DNA of 64,000 bases from Alphaproteobacteria bacterium. GTDB lineage: Bacteria; Pseudomonadota; Alphaproteobacteria; Geminicoccales; Geminicoccaceae. The notes under the pieces are model-generated. The model did not search any database, was not told the DNA's origin, and saw only the letters and a program-made list of their open reading frames with translations. Numbering within the stretch: position 1 is the first letter of the stretch; each line of letters starts with the position of its first letter. The position numbers and the translations under genes are program-made. Below, piece by piece: positions 16,173 to 24,728 of this stretch. Location of the stretch: the NCBI GenBank assembly GCA_027045875.1, contig JALUAG010000008.1:1-64000 (forward strand), in the 5' to 3' direction.

Positions 16173-18200
16173 ATGGGGGCCGAATCCATCCGTAATGTCG
16201 CGCTGGTCGGACCGAACGGGTCCGGCAAGACGACGCTTCTCGAGAGCATGCTGTTCGTCACCGGGGCCATCGGCCGCAAGGGGCGGGTCAGCGAAGGCAA
16301 CATGGTGGGCGACAGCAGCGCCGAGGCGCGGGCGCGGCAGATGAGCACCGAGGTTTCCGCCGCCGGTTTCGAGCACGAGGGGGTGCGCTACAATCTCGTC
16401 GACTGCCCCGGTTCGGTGGAATTCATCCACGAGATGCGCTGCGCCGTGATCGGCTGCGACGTCGCGATCGTGGTGGTGGAGCCGGCGCTCGAGCGGATGA
16501 TCGCGCTCGCCCCGATCCTCCAGTTCCTCGCCCAGCACGGCATCCCGCACATCGTCTTCATCAACAAGATGGACCGCTCCGAGGTCCGCTTCCGCGATCT
16601 CCTCGACGCCCTGCGCAAGCTGAGCGCGCGTCCGGTCATCCCCCATCAGTACGCCATCGGCCGCGGGCAGGATCTCGTGGGCTACATCGACCTCGTCACC
16701 GAGGAGGCCTTCGCCTATCGCGACGGCGCGCCTTCGGACCGCATTCCGCTGCCCGACGAGTATCGCGAACGGGAAGCCGCGGCGCGCACGGAGATGCTGG
16801 AGACGCTGGCCGATTTCGACGACGATCTGATGGAGAAGCTCCTCGAGGAGGAGGAGCCGACGCCGGAGGAGATCCTCCGCGAGCTGCGCAAGACCCTGGG
16901 TGCCGATCGCGTGGTGCCGGTGTTCATGGGCGTGGCCGAGCAGGACAAGGGCGTCCGCCGCCTCGTGCAGGCGCTGGCCAAGGAGGCCCCCGATCCGGCG
17001 ATGCGCGCCGAGGCGCTCGGCATCGAGACCGGGGGGCCGGCTCTCGCCCAGGTGCTCAAGACCTACTACCAGCCGCATGCGGGCAAGCTCTCGCTGGTGC
17101 GCATCTGGCGCGGACGGGTGAGGGACGGCATGACCCTCTCCGGCATGCGGGTGGGCGGCCTCTACCGGCTGTTCGGCGGCCAGACCCAGCCCCTCGAGAC
17201 CGCCGAGGCGGGCGACATCGTGGCCCTCGCTCGGATGGAGGAGGCCCGCACCGGCGGGCTCCTGTTCGAGGGCGATTCGCCCGGCGAGGTCGAGCTGCCC
17301 ACGGTCGAACCGGCCAAGCCCATGTTCGCCTTCGCCATCAGCGCCACCAACCGCAGCGACGAGGTCAAGCTGTCGGCGGCCCTCGCGAAGCTCATCGACG
17401 AGGACCCGGCCCTCAAGCTCGAGCATGATGCGGAGCTGCAGCAGACCCTCCTCTGGGGCCAGGGCGAGCTGCATCTGCGGGTCGCTCTCGACCGGCTCAA
17501 GAACAAGTATCACATCGGCATCGACGTGAAGCCGCCGCGCACCCCCTACCGGGAGACCATCCGCCGCGGCACCCAGGCCCACGGCCGTCACAAGAAGCAG
17601 ACCGGCGGCCACGGCCAGTTCGCCGACGTCAAGATCGAGATCCGTCCGCTCGCCCGGGGCGAGGGGTTCGATTTCGAGAACAAGATCGTCGGCGGTGCCG
17701 TGCCGCGACAGTTCATCCCGGCGGTGGAGGCCGGCGCCAGGGAATACCTGCGCAAGGGTCCCCTCGGCTTTCCGGTGGTGGATGTCGGCGTGACGCTGTT
17801 CGACGGCCAGTTCCATACCGTCGACAGCAACGAGCTCTCCTTCAAGCTCGCCGTCGGCCTGGCCCTCAAGGAGGGGCTGCCGAAATGCGCGCCGGTGCTG
17901 CTGGAGCCCATTCTCGCGGTGACCATCTCGGTGCCCAGCGACTACACCTCGAAGACCCTGCAGCTCGTCAACCAGAAGCGCGGGCAGATCCTGGGCTACG
18001 ACAGCAAGCCCGGCTGGCCCGGCTGGGACGAGATCAAGGCCAACATCCCGCAGGGCGAGATGCACGATCTGATCGTCAATCTGCGCTCGCTGAGCCAGGG
18101 CACCGGCTTCTTCGACTGGGAGTTCGACCATCTCCAGGAGGTGCCCGACCGGCTGCAGAAGACGGTGCTGGAGCAGGCCCGGGAGGCGGCCGAACAATAG
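16173..18200 (+). CDS. Elongation factor G-like GTPase
   Basis: A 675-residue translational GTPase with the five-domain EF-G layout. The P-loop GPNGSGKT is at 13-20, G3 DCPG at 77-80 and G4 NKMD at 131-134. A domain-IV-like region near 460-560 (GRHKKQTGGHGQFADVKIEI) is followed by the EF-G C-terminal domain. The canonical RGITI switch-I motif is replaced by QMSTEVSAA, as in the divergent EF-G-like/FusA2 group. It may therefore act in a specialised step, not in bulk translocation. ATG 16173 is preceded by GGGAGG. It is monocistronic. Confidence 0.82.
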   Translation: MGAESIRNVALVGPNGSGKTTLLESMLFVTGAIGRKGRVSEGNMVGDSSAEARARQMSTEVSAAGFEHEGVRYNLVDCPGSVEFIHEMRCAVIGCDVAIVVVEPALERMIALAPILQFLAQHGIPHIVFINKMDRSEVRFRDLLDALRKLSARPVIPHQYAIGRGQDLVGYIDLVTEEAFAYRDGAPSDRIPLPDEYREREAAARTEMLETLADFDDDLMEKLLEEEEPTPEEILRELRKTLGADRVVPVFMGVAEQDKGVRRLVQALAKEAPDPAMRAEALGIETGGPALAQVLKTYYQPHAGKLSLVRIWRGRVRDGMTLSGMRVGGLYRLFGGQTQPLETAEAGDIVALARMEEARTGGLLFEGDSPGEVELPTVEPAKPMFAFAISATNRSDEVKLSAALAKLIDEDPALKLEHDAELQQTLLWGQGELHLRVALDRLKNKYHIGIDVKPPRTPYRETIRRGTQAHGRHKKQTGGHGQFADVKIEIRPLARGEGFDFENKIVGGAVPRQFIPAVEAGAREYLRKGPLGFPVVDVGVTLFDGQFHTVDSNELSFKLAVGLALKEGLPKCAPVLLEPILAVTISVPSDYTSKTLQLVNQKRGQILGYDSKPGWPGWDEIKANIPQGEMHDLIVNLRSLSQGTGFFDWEFDHLQEVPDRLQKTVLEQAREAAEQ

Positions 18201-18248
18201 AAGGGGGCCGGCGCCCGCTTCCGGCCTCGGTCGGCGTCGCCGTCCGCG

Positions 18249-19490
18249 TCAGTCCCCGGACGGGCCGTCCGTCCGCGGCGCCCGTTGCCGAGCGGTGGCC
18301 GCCACCGCCAGCAGGGTGGCGACGCTGAGGGCGGCGATGAGCCAGAACACGAGCTCCGGCGTGCCCCGGTCGACGAGCAGGCCGAAGACCGGCGGCGCCA
18401 GGAAGCCGCCGATGTTGTAGCCGCTGGTGACGAAGCCGAACACCTTGCCGGTGGCGCCCGGCGGGGTCACCGCCTTGAGCAGCATGTCGCGCGAGGGTGC
18501 GACGAGGCCGATCGGCACGCCCGCGAGGGCGAACGTCAGCATCACCAGGGGGAACGGCAGGCGCGTCTCGGCGATCAGCACCGCCGCAAGAGCGATGGCC
18601 ACGAAGCACAGACCGGCCACGAGCGCGTGACGGCGGGTGCGGTCGGCGACCCAGCCGCCGATCAGCACGCCCAGGGTACTGGTGACCAGGAACGCCGTGA
18701 GCGGCAGGTTGGCGGCCACCAGGGAGAGGCCGTAGACCTGTTCGAGGAAGACCACGGTAAAGGCGTTGAAGCCGCCCTGGGTGGCGGCCAGGAGCGTGAA
18801 GAACAGGAGCGCCAGCAGCATGGCCGGGCTGGCGAGGAGGCGCAGATCCCGCCCCACCGAAGTGCGGCGGCGCGGTCGCCGGCGATGCTCCTCGACGGTG
18901 ATCAGCGCCCGCATGGCGACCATGACCACCGCCAGCAGGAGGCCGAGCCCGCCCGAAAGCAGCAGCGCCGGGCGCCAGCCGAACCAGGCGGCGAAGGCGA
19001 CGATGCAGACCGGCGCGGCGGCGAAGCCCAGATAGCCGCCGAAGGTGTGGACGGAAAACGCCCGCCCCATGCGGGCATCGCTCACCCGCGAGGCCAGGAT
19101 GGCATAGTCGGCCGGGTGGTAGACGGCGTTGCCGAGCCCCGCAAGAGCCATCAGCACGAGCACCGCCGGATAGCTGTCGACGAGGCCGACCGCACCGATG
19201 GCGCCCGCGAACAGCGCCTGACCGGCGATCAGAATGACGGCAGGCCCGTAGCGATCGACCAGAAAGCCGATGGGGGCCTGAAAGAGCGCGGTGGTCACGT
19301 TGAGAACGGCCAGCGCCAGACCGAGCTTGCCGTAGCCCACCGACAGTTCGCGCGCGAGCACGGGGAAGAGCGGCGGCAGCGCCAGAATGTAGAAGTGGGA
19401 GAAGAAGTGGCCGACACTGATCAGCGCGATCACCGACAGATCGCGGCGCACTCCCGAAGGCTGCCCGACCGCAGCGCTCGAACGGGCCAT
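18249..19490 (-). CDS. MFS transporter
   Basis: A 413-residue inner-membrane protein with about twelve hydrophobic helices in two halves split by a charged loop (EEHRRRPRRRTSVGRD). The MFS motif-A-like LVDRYGPAV follows helix 2 and GWVADRTRRH lies at the equivalent place in the second half. The substrate is unknown; general similarity is to drug, sugar or organic-acid MFS exporters. ATG 19490 has GGGGGAGGA immediately upstream; a start at 19574 would add a basic, low-complexity leader. It is divergent from the EAL-like gene, with 161 bp between the starts. Confidence 0.8.
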   Translation of the reverse strand: MARSSAAVGQPSGVRRDLSVIALISVGHFFSHFYILALPPLFPVLARELSVGYGKLGLALAVLNVTTALFQAPIGFLVDRYGPAVILIAGQALFAGAIGAVGLVDSYPAVLVLMALAGLGNAVYHPADYAILASRVSDARMGRAFSVHTFGGYLGFAAAPVCIVAFAAWFGWRPALLLSGGLGLLLAVVMVAMRALITVEEHRRRPRRRTSVGRDLRLLASPAMLLALLFFTLLAATQGGFNAFTVVFLEQVYGLSLVAANLPLTAFLVTSTLGVLIGGWVADRTRRHALVAGLCFVAIALAAVLIAETRLPFPLVMLTFALAGVPIGLVAPSRDMLLKAVTPPGATGKVFGFVTSGYNIGGFLAPPVFGLLVDRGTPELVFWLIAALSVATLLAVAATARQRAPRTDGPSGD

Positions 19491-19651
19491 TCCTCCCCCA
19501 CCCGTGGATCCTGCGACAGCGGCCGGCCCGGCGGCCGGCCCCGCCTTTCTCGCCCGCCGGCGTCTTCCGATCAAGGGTCCGCCGCCCTGACGTAAACCCG
19601 ATCTTAACCTTGCGGAGCCATCCTGCGCCGGGACCGCGAGCGGGAGCGGGG

Positions 19652-20893
19652 ATGAGCATCGAAGACGGCCTCGCCGACATCCGACGTCTCTACCGCAGCG
19701 GGCGGCGGGCCACCGTCGCCCTCGTCTCCCTCGCGCGTCTCGCGGCGACGCCGCGCCACCCGGCCTTCTACCACTATCTGCGCAATAGCCTCGAGGAGCT
19801 GGCCGGCAGGCTCGAGGGCGGCTTCCATCCCCTCGCCGAAGACAGCTATCTCCTGTGGACGACCCGACCGTCCGGCGAGCTCATGGCCCAGCTCGCGGTC
19901 ATCCTCGACATCGAGGAGAATGCGGAGGAGGCGCCTCCCTGGCAGGGTTCGGTGGAGACCTTCGCTCTTCCCGGGGAGCACGAACGCCTGCGGGCGACCC
20001 TCCAGCGTCTCGCCGACCGCCCGCGACATCCGGCCGCGCCCGGCCGCTGTCTCGAAGGGTCGCCGCGGCCGGCACTGGCCTCGCCGGCCGCCGGCTTCCC
20101 GGAGCCGCCGGGCTCTCCACCTCCGCCCCGCGGGGCGCTCACCCCGTCTACCCTTCGCGAGGCCGAGCGGATCCTTGACGGGGCCGAACTCGGCCGGTTC
20201 CTGCGCCGCCAGCAGGTCTGCCTTCTCGGCGCCCGCCTGGAGACGGTCTATGTCGAGGTCTTCACCAGCATCCCCGAGCTCGGCAGAGGCCTGTTCCCCG
20301 ATCTCGCCCTGGACCCCGGGACGCCGCTCTTTCCCGCCCTCCTCGCCCACATCGACCGGCTGCTGCTGGTCGAACTCCTGCTCACCCGTCCCTTCCATCG
20401 TCACCCGGTGGGCATCAACCTCTCCCTCTCCGCACTCGATACGCCCGAGTTCGCCCGGTTCGACCGTGCCATCAGCCCCGATCTCCGTGGCCGCATCGTG
20501 ATCGAGCTGCACTGGCTCGACTGGCTGCGCGACCTCGAATCCGGTGACGGCCGCATCGCCGCCCTGCGCCGCTCGGGCTACCGGGTGGCGGTCGACCGGC
20601 TGGTGCCGGGACCGGCCATGGCGGCCCTCCGTCCCGCCCTCCTCGACACCGACTTCTACAAGCTGGTGTGGTCCGAGGCGGCCGCCGAACGGCTCGCGGC
20701 GCCCGGCTTCGCGGCGCTCCTCGAGCCGGTTGCCGCGGACCGGCTCGTCCTCACCAACTGCGACCGGCGCGAGGCGCTGGAGATCGGCGCGTCGCTCTCG
20801 ATCCGACGCTACCAGGGCTGGCTGATCGACCGTCTCGTGCGCGAGGCGGCGTGCCCGCTCCCCGCCCTCAGCCGGCAGGGCTCGGCAGCCTGA
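19652..20893 (+). CDS. Degenerate EAL-domain protein, probably non-catalytic
   Basis: A 413-residue protein. Residues 1-170 are an unassigned N-terminal region ending in a proline-rich linker. Residues about 175-405 follow the EAL phosphodiesterase pattern with key residues lost. VYVEVFTS stands at the EALxR position, INLSLSAL keeps the asparagine strand, IVIELHWLDWLRD keeps a glutamate, DRLVPG replaces DDFGTG, and FYKLVWS keeps the lysine. The C-terminal LGxxxxQG equivalent is IGASLSIRRYQGWLID. Loss of the EAL glutamate and the DD pair argues against c-di-GMP hydrolysis. ATG 19652 follows CGGGAGCGGGG. The last 26 bp overlap the convergent receiver gene. Confidence 0.65.
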   Translation: MSIEDGLADIRRLYRSGRRATVALVSLARLAATPRHPAFYHYLRNSLEELAGRLEGGFHPLAEDSYLLWTTRPSGELMAQLAVILDIEENAEEAPPWQGSVETFALPGEHERLRATLQRLADRPRHPAAPGRCLEGSPRPALASPAAGFPEPPGSPPPPRGALTPSTLREAERILDGAELGRFLRRQQVCLLGARLETVYVEVFTSIPELGRGLFPDLALDPGTPLFPALLAHIDRLLLVELLLTRPFHRHPVGINLSLSALDTPEFARFDRAISPDLRGRIVIELHWLDWLRDLESGDGRIAALRRSGYRVAVDRLVPGPAMAALRPALLDTDFYKLVWSEAAAERLAAPGFAALLEPVAADRLVLTNCDRREALEIGASLSIRRYQGWLIDRLVREAACPLPALSRQGSAA

Positions 20894-21275
20894 TCACCTC
20901 CGCGTGCTCGGCGTCGTAGCGGGCGAAGATCTCCGCCAGCTTGGCGTAGCTGAAGGGTTTGACGACGAAATCGGCGGCGCCGTGGCGCAGCGCCCGCACC
21001 ACATGTTCGCGGGTGCTGAAATGGGACACCATGACGACGAAGGCGTCGGGATCGAGATCGAGAATGTCCTGGAGGATCTCCATCCCGCCGATGCCGGGCA
21101 TGCGGATGTCGAGAAAGACGATGTCCACCACTCGCTTCTGGAACAGCGCCAGGGCCTCGGCATGGTCGGCGGCTTCGAGAATGGTCAGCCGGCGGTGGAG
21201 GTCGGTCAGGGCGTGGCGCAGCAGCACCCGCTCGCTTCGGGCGTCGTCGACGACGAGAATGGTGAGAGGCGGCAT
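20868..21275 (-). CDS. Single-domain CheY-like response regulator
   Basis: A 135-residue receiver with no output domain. The acidic pair is D10/D11, the phospho-acceptor D56 (VFLDIRMPG), the switch serine S84 and the lysine K106 (VVKPFSYAK). It would take phosphate from a histidine kinase and act by protein contact. The ATG at 21275 fits the receiver start; a longer in-frame extension to 21389 is low-complexity. It converges with the degenerate EAL gene, overlapping 26 bp. No kinase is adjacent. Confidence 0.82.
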   Translation of the reverse strand: MPPLTILVVDDARSERVLLRHALTDLHRRLTILEAADHAEALALFQKRVVDIVFLDIRMPGIGGMEILQDILDLDPDAFVVMVSHFSTREHVVRALRHGAADFVVKPFSYAKLAEIFARYDAEHAEVIRLPSPAG

Positions 21276-21440
21276 CTGCGACAGGTTTCCCGCTGCCTTG
21301 GCTGCTCCTCCTATAGGGGGTGCGGGTTGCCGTTCCGTTAACGGCCCACCGCCCGGGCGGTCGCTCCCCGCGTTTCGCCATCGCGACATCGCTGCCGCCG
21401 CTGCGATTGCCAGCGGCGCCCGGGCAGGCTAGGGTCGCCG

Positions 21441-21609
21441 CGCGATGGTTCCCCGACCGGGGACGAAGAGGGAAGCCGGTGCGGCCCGCGGGGCCAAGGC
21501 CGGCGCTGCCCCCGCAACTGTAGGCGGCGAGCCGAGACCGGAAGTGCCACTGGGAAACCGGGAAGGCGGTCGAGGCGCGGAGCCGCGAGCCAGGAGACCT
21601 GCCATCGCG
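21441..21609 (+). ncRNA. Cobalamin (adenosylcobalamin) riboswitch
   Basis: The leader shows the B12 riboswitch conserved blocks in order. A closing P1 helix pairs CGCGATGG (21441-21448) with CCATCGCG (21602-21609). AGGGAAGCCGGTG is followed by GCTGCCCCCGCAACTGTA, then TGCCACTG, GGGAAGG and the B12-box region GAGCCAGGAGACCTGCC. It should shut off the downstream small protein and cobW when cobalamin is plentiful. A GC-rich hairpin at about 21625-21645 just before the AAAGGAG ribosome site could be the expression platform. Confidence 0.93.
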
Positions 21610-21657
21610 CCGTCAGGACCGCTTCTCGGGGCGGGGTGCCCCCGAAAGGAGACCCTC

Positions 21658-21960
21658 ATGGACGTTCCCGGCAAGACCACCGGCCTGGATCTCGCCTGCT
21701 GCGATCCCGGGTCGCTCATCCGCGAAGGATTGCTGGCCGAAGACGCGCGGCTGGCCGCGCGCGATCTGCTGCTGTGCTGGCTCCTGAGACTGTCCGCGCG
21801 GATCGACGCCGCCGACGCCGCCCGCGTCCTGATCCGCGCCTATGCGGATCTTCCCCGCCGGTCGCCCTGCGCCCGCGAGCTCGACCGTCTGCTGCGGGAA
21901 ACCGCGAACTGGCCGCGCGGCCGCCTCGCCCGCCTCGACCGCGCCGCCGCCCTCCACTGA
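21658..21960 (+). CDS. Hypothetical protein of the B12-regulated operon
   Basis: A 100-residue, mostly helical, alanine/arginine/leucine-rich soluble protein that I do not recognise. Notable residues are a CC pair near the N terminus (LACCDPGSL) and a further cysteine in LLLCWLL. It is the first gene after the cobalamin riboswitch, with AAAGGAGA upstream of ATG 21658, and lies 21 bp ahead of cobW. Position suggests a role linked to cobalt or cobalamin; nothing in the sequence proves it. Confidence 0.6.
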   Translation: MDVPGKTTGLDLACCDPGSLIREGLLAEDARLAARDLLLCWLLRLSARIDAADAARVLIRAYADLPRRSPCARELDRLLRETANWPRGRLARLDRAAALH

Positions 21961-21981
21961 CGCGCCGCCCCGGAGACCATC

Positions 21982-23043
21982 GTGCCCCGCAAGATCCCCG
22001 TAACGGTCGTCACCGGCTTCCTCGGCGCCGGCAAGACCAGCCTCGTTCGCCATCTGCTGGAACATGCGGGCGGGCGCCGCATCGCGCTCGTGGTCAACGA
22101 GTTCGGCGAGCTCGGCATCGACCGCGAGATCCTGTCCGGCTGCGGGATTCCGGGCTGCGAGGAGGATGCCGTCGTCGAGCTCGCCAACGGCTGCATCTGC
22201 TGCACGGTGGCCGACGACTTCCTGCCCACCATGCGGCGCCTGCTGGGGCGGACGCAGCCGCCCGACCACATCGTCATCGAGACCTCGGGCCTCGCCCTCC
22301 CCAAACCTCTCGTCAAGGCCTTCACCTGGCCCGAGATCCGCACCCGGGCCACCGTCGACGGGGTGATCGCCGTGATCGACGCCGCCGCCGTCGCCGCCGG
22401 CATGTTCGCGGCCGATCCTGCCGCACTCGACCGTCTGCGGCGCGCGGACCCCTCCCTCGATCACGAAACGCCCCTCGAGGAGCTGTTCGAGGAGCAGATC
22501 CTCTGCGCCGATCTCGTGGTCCTCAACAAGACGGATCAGGTGGACGCGGCCGGCCTCGCCCTCGCCGAAGCGCGGGTGCGGGCCCATCTCCGCCCGGCCG
22601 TGGGCCTGCTGCGGGCCCGCCACGGCGCGCTCGATCCCGCGGTCCTCCTGGGCCTCGGGGCCGAGGCGGAGGAGGATCTCGACAGCCGCCCGTCGCACCA
22701 CGATGCGGGCGAGCCCCACGAACACGACGCCTTTGCGAGTCTGGTCGTGGAACTCGCACCCGTCACCGCGGTGGAGCGCCTGACGGCCGCCGTCCGTCAC
22801 CTCGCCCGCAGCCAGCCCGTCTACCGCGTGAAGGGCTTCGCCCGGGTCGCCGACCGCCCGATGCGTCTCGTCCTGCAGGCGGTGGGCGACCGGGTCGAGA
22901 CCTACTTCGACCGTCCCTGGCGGGCGGACGAGCCGCCCTGCGGCCGCCTCGTGGTGATCGGTGACGCGGATCTCGACGGGACCGCCGTGCGCGCGATCCT
23001 CGGCGCCGCCGCGGCTCCGGTTCCGCCCGCGGCGGCCTCCTAG
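21982..23043 (+). CDS. cobW: CobW-type cobalt/cobalamin metallochaperone GTPase
   Basis: A 353-residue COG0523 GTPase. The P-loop GFLGAGKT is at 12-19, the metal-binding CICC motif (C71, C73, C74) lies in NGCICCTV, and NKTD is the G4 motif. A histidine-rich loop (HHDAGEPHEHD) near 236-246 precedes the C-terminal CobW domain. It is thought to deliver cobalt for cobalamin synthesis. The start is GTG 21982. Placement in a B12-riboswitch operon supports CobW over zinc-related YjiA/ZigA homologues. The usual next gene cobN is not here. Confidence 0.88.
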   Translation: MPRKIPVTVVTGFLGAGKTSLVRHLLEHAGGRRIALVVNEFGELGIDREILSGCGIPGCEEDAVVELANGCICCTVADDFLPTMRRLLGRTQPPDHIVIETSGLALPKPLVKAFTWPEIRTRATVDGVIAVIDAAAVAAGMFAADPAALDRLRRADPSLDHETPLEELFEEQILCADLVVLNKTDQVDAAGLALAEARVRAHLRPAVGLLRARHGALDPAVLLGLGAEAEEDLDSRPSHHDAGEPHEHDAFASLVVELAPVTAVERLTAAVRHLARSQPVYRVKGFARVADRPMRLVLQAVGDRVETYFDRPWRADEPPCGRLVVIGDADLDGTAVRAILGAAAAPVPPAAAS

Positions 23044-23077
23044 GAGCCGCGGTCCCCGTTGGGCGATTCCCTCTCGC

Positions 23078-23101
23078 GCATATTAGATATCGGTGATATG
23101 C
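23078..23101. promoter_or_regulatory. 24-bp dyad, candidate operator of the TauE/Prx genes
   Basis: GCATAT (23078-23083) and ATATGC (23096-23101) are perfect inverted 6-nt arms around 12 AT-rich bases containing GATATC. The site lies in a low-GC pocket between cobW and the TauE/SafE gene, where a promoter is expected. In alphaproteobacteria TauE/SafE genes are often under ArsR-type sulfide or redox repressors that bind AT-rich dyads. The regulator here is unknown. Confidence 0.4.
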
Positions 23102-23166
23102 TTTCCCCGCCTGCCGCCGAGAAGCGCGGCAGGACCTCGGATACTCCGACAGGAAACCCGTACGAC

Positions 23167-23949
23167 GTGGAAGCGCTGCTGCCCGGCCTGATCCAGAACC
23201 TGCCCGCCGTCCTTTCGGGCGGCCTCGTCGGGTTCTCGCTGGCCCTGATCGGCGGCGGCGGTTCCATCCTCGCGGTGCCGCTGCTCGTCTATGTGGTGGG
23301 GGTGCGCAGCCCGCACCTCGCCATCGGCACCAGCGCCCTCGCCGTAGCCGTCAACGCCTTCGCCAATCTCCTGCCACACGGCAGGGCGGGAAACGTGCAC
23401 TGGCGCCCCGGTGCCCTCTTCGCGGGCGCGGGGGTGGTCGGCGCCCTCGCGGGCTCCAGCCTGGGCAAGGCCGTCGACGGCCGGGACCTCCTCGCCCTGT
23501 TCGCGGTGCTGATGCTGGTGGTGGCCGTTCTCATGCTCCGCCGGCGATCCCCGGCCCGGAAGGCGAAGGAACCCGACCGGCTGCGGCTGTCGGCGATCGC
23601 CTTCGGTGCCGGTCTGCTGGCCGGTTTCTTCGGCATCGGCGGCGGCTTCCTGGTGGTGCCGGGGCTCGTGCTCGCCACCGGCATGGGCCTGCTCAACGCG
23701 ATCGCCACCTCGCTCTTCTCGGTGGGCGCCTTCGGTCTCGCGACGGCGTTCAATTATGCCCTCTCGGGCCTTGTCGACTGGCCGCTCGCGTTCAAGTTTA
23801 TCCTGGGCGGATTGGTCGGTGGCTGGCTCGGCGCGGCGCTCGCCGGCCGTCTCTCCCGCCGACGCGAGGTCCTGACCTATCTGTTTTCCGCGGCGATCGC
23901 CGCCGTCGCGCTGTTCATGCTGTACCGCACTCTGGGCGTGCCGCGATGA
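23167..23949 (+). CDS. TauE/SafE-family sulfite/sulfonate permease
   Basis: A 260-residue inner-membrane protein with about eight helices in two repeated halves, each with the glycine-rich signature (GGGGSILAVPLLV and GIGGGFLVVPGLVL). The family moves sulfite, sulfoacetate or related anions out of the cell. I chose GTG 23167 because AGGAAA lies about 10 bp upstream and the first helix starts soon after. An ATG at 23098 would overlap the dyad element. The peroxiredoxin gene follows after 30 bp, probably in the same operon, hinting at sulfur or oxidative stress. Confidence 0.78.
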   Translation: MEALLPGLIQNLPAVLSGGLVGFSLALIGGGGSILAVPLLVYVVGVRSPHLAIGTSALAVAVNAFANLLPHGRAGNVHWRPGALFAGAGVVGALAGSSLGKAVDGRDLLALFAVLMLVVAVLMLRRRSPARKAKEPDRLRLSAIAFGAGLLAGFFGIGGGFLVVPGLVLATGMGLLNAIATSLFSVGAFGLATAFNYALSGLVDWPLAFKFILGGLVGGWLGAALAGRLSRRREVLTYLFSAAIAAVALFMLYRTLGVPR

Positions 23950-23979
23950 AAGCGGCACCCGCGAACTAGGGAGGATACG

Positions 23980-24627
23980 ATGGAACAGATCCCGTCCATG
24001 CCGAGGCTCAACGAACCGGCGCCCGAGTTCGAGGCGCAGACCACCCACGGCCCGCGCCGGCTCTCCGACTACCGGGGCAGCTGGTTGATCCTGTTCTCGC
24101 ACCCGGCCGACTTCACGCCCGTCTGCACCACCGAGTTCATGGCCTTCGCCGCCCGCTACAACGAGTTCAAGGAGCGCAACTGCGAGCTCCTCGGCCTCTC
24201 CATCGACAGCAACTTTTCGCATCTCGCCTGGAAGCGGGCGATCAAGGAGAAGATGGGGGTCGACATCCCCTTCCCCATCATCGCCGACCTGTCGATGACC
24301 GTCGCCAACGCCTACGGCATGATCCATCCGGGGGCGAGCGACACCTCGGCCGTGCGCGCCCTGTTCGTCATCGATCCCCAGGGCATCCTGCGGGCGATGA
24401 TCTACTATCCCCTCACCAACGGCCGCTCCATCGACGAGGTGCTGCGGCTGCTGACCGCGCTGCAGACCACCGACACCCACGGCGTCGCCACGCCCGAGGG
24501 CTGGAAGCCCGGCGACAAGGTGATCGTGCCGCCGCCGAAGACCATCGAGGAACTCGAGGAACGTCTCGCCGCCGGCTACGAATGCACCGACTGGTATTTC
24601 TGCAAGAAGCCTCTCGAGGTCGCCTGA
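23980..24627 (+). CDS. Peroxiredoxin, archaeal-like Prx6 type
   Basis: A 215-residue AhpC/TSA-superfamily peroxidase. The peroxidatic cysteine is C49 in [10 protein letters not shown]. Two C-terminal cysteines, C202 and C208 ([10 protein letters not shown]), have the six-residue spacing seen in Aeropyrum-type thiol peroxidases. It would reduce hydrogen and organic peroxides in the cytosol. ATG 23980 is preceded by GGGAGG. It follows TauE/SafE by 30 bp and ends just before a strong intrinsic terminator. Confidence 0.87.
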   Translation: MEQIPSMPRLNEPAPEFEAQTTHGPRRLSDYRGSWLILFSHPADFTPVCTTEFMAFAARYNEFKERNCELLGLSIDSNFSHLAWKRAIKEKMGVDIPFPIIADLSMTVANAYGMIHPGASDTSAVRALFVIDPQGILRAMIYYPLTNGRSIDEVLRLLTALQTTDTHGVATPEGWKPGDKVIVPPPKTIEELEERLAAGYECTDWYFCKKPLEVA

Positions 24628-24657
24628 TCCCGAACCTGCGAACAACGCCTCCTTCGA

Positions 24658-24683
24658 TGCCCGCCGCCGGCGGGCATTTTTTT
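24658..24683 (+). terminator. Intrinsic terminator after the peroxiredoxin gene
   Basis: An 8-bp stem pairs TGCCCGCC (24658-24665) with GGCGGGCA (24669-24676) around a GCC loop, followed by seven T residues. It ends the TauE-peroxiredoxin unit, and perhaps the cobW operon. It is the clearest Rho-independent terminator in the window. Confidence 0.9.
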
Positions 24684-24728
24684 CGGCTTCCCCGTCGGCG
24701 CTCGGCGGGCGCTGTGCAGGCGCACGCC

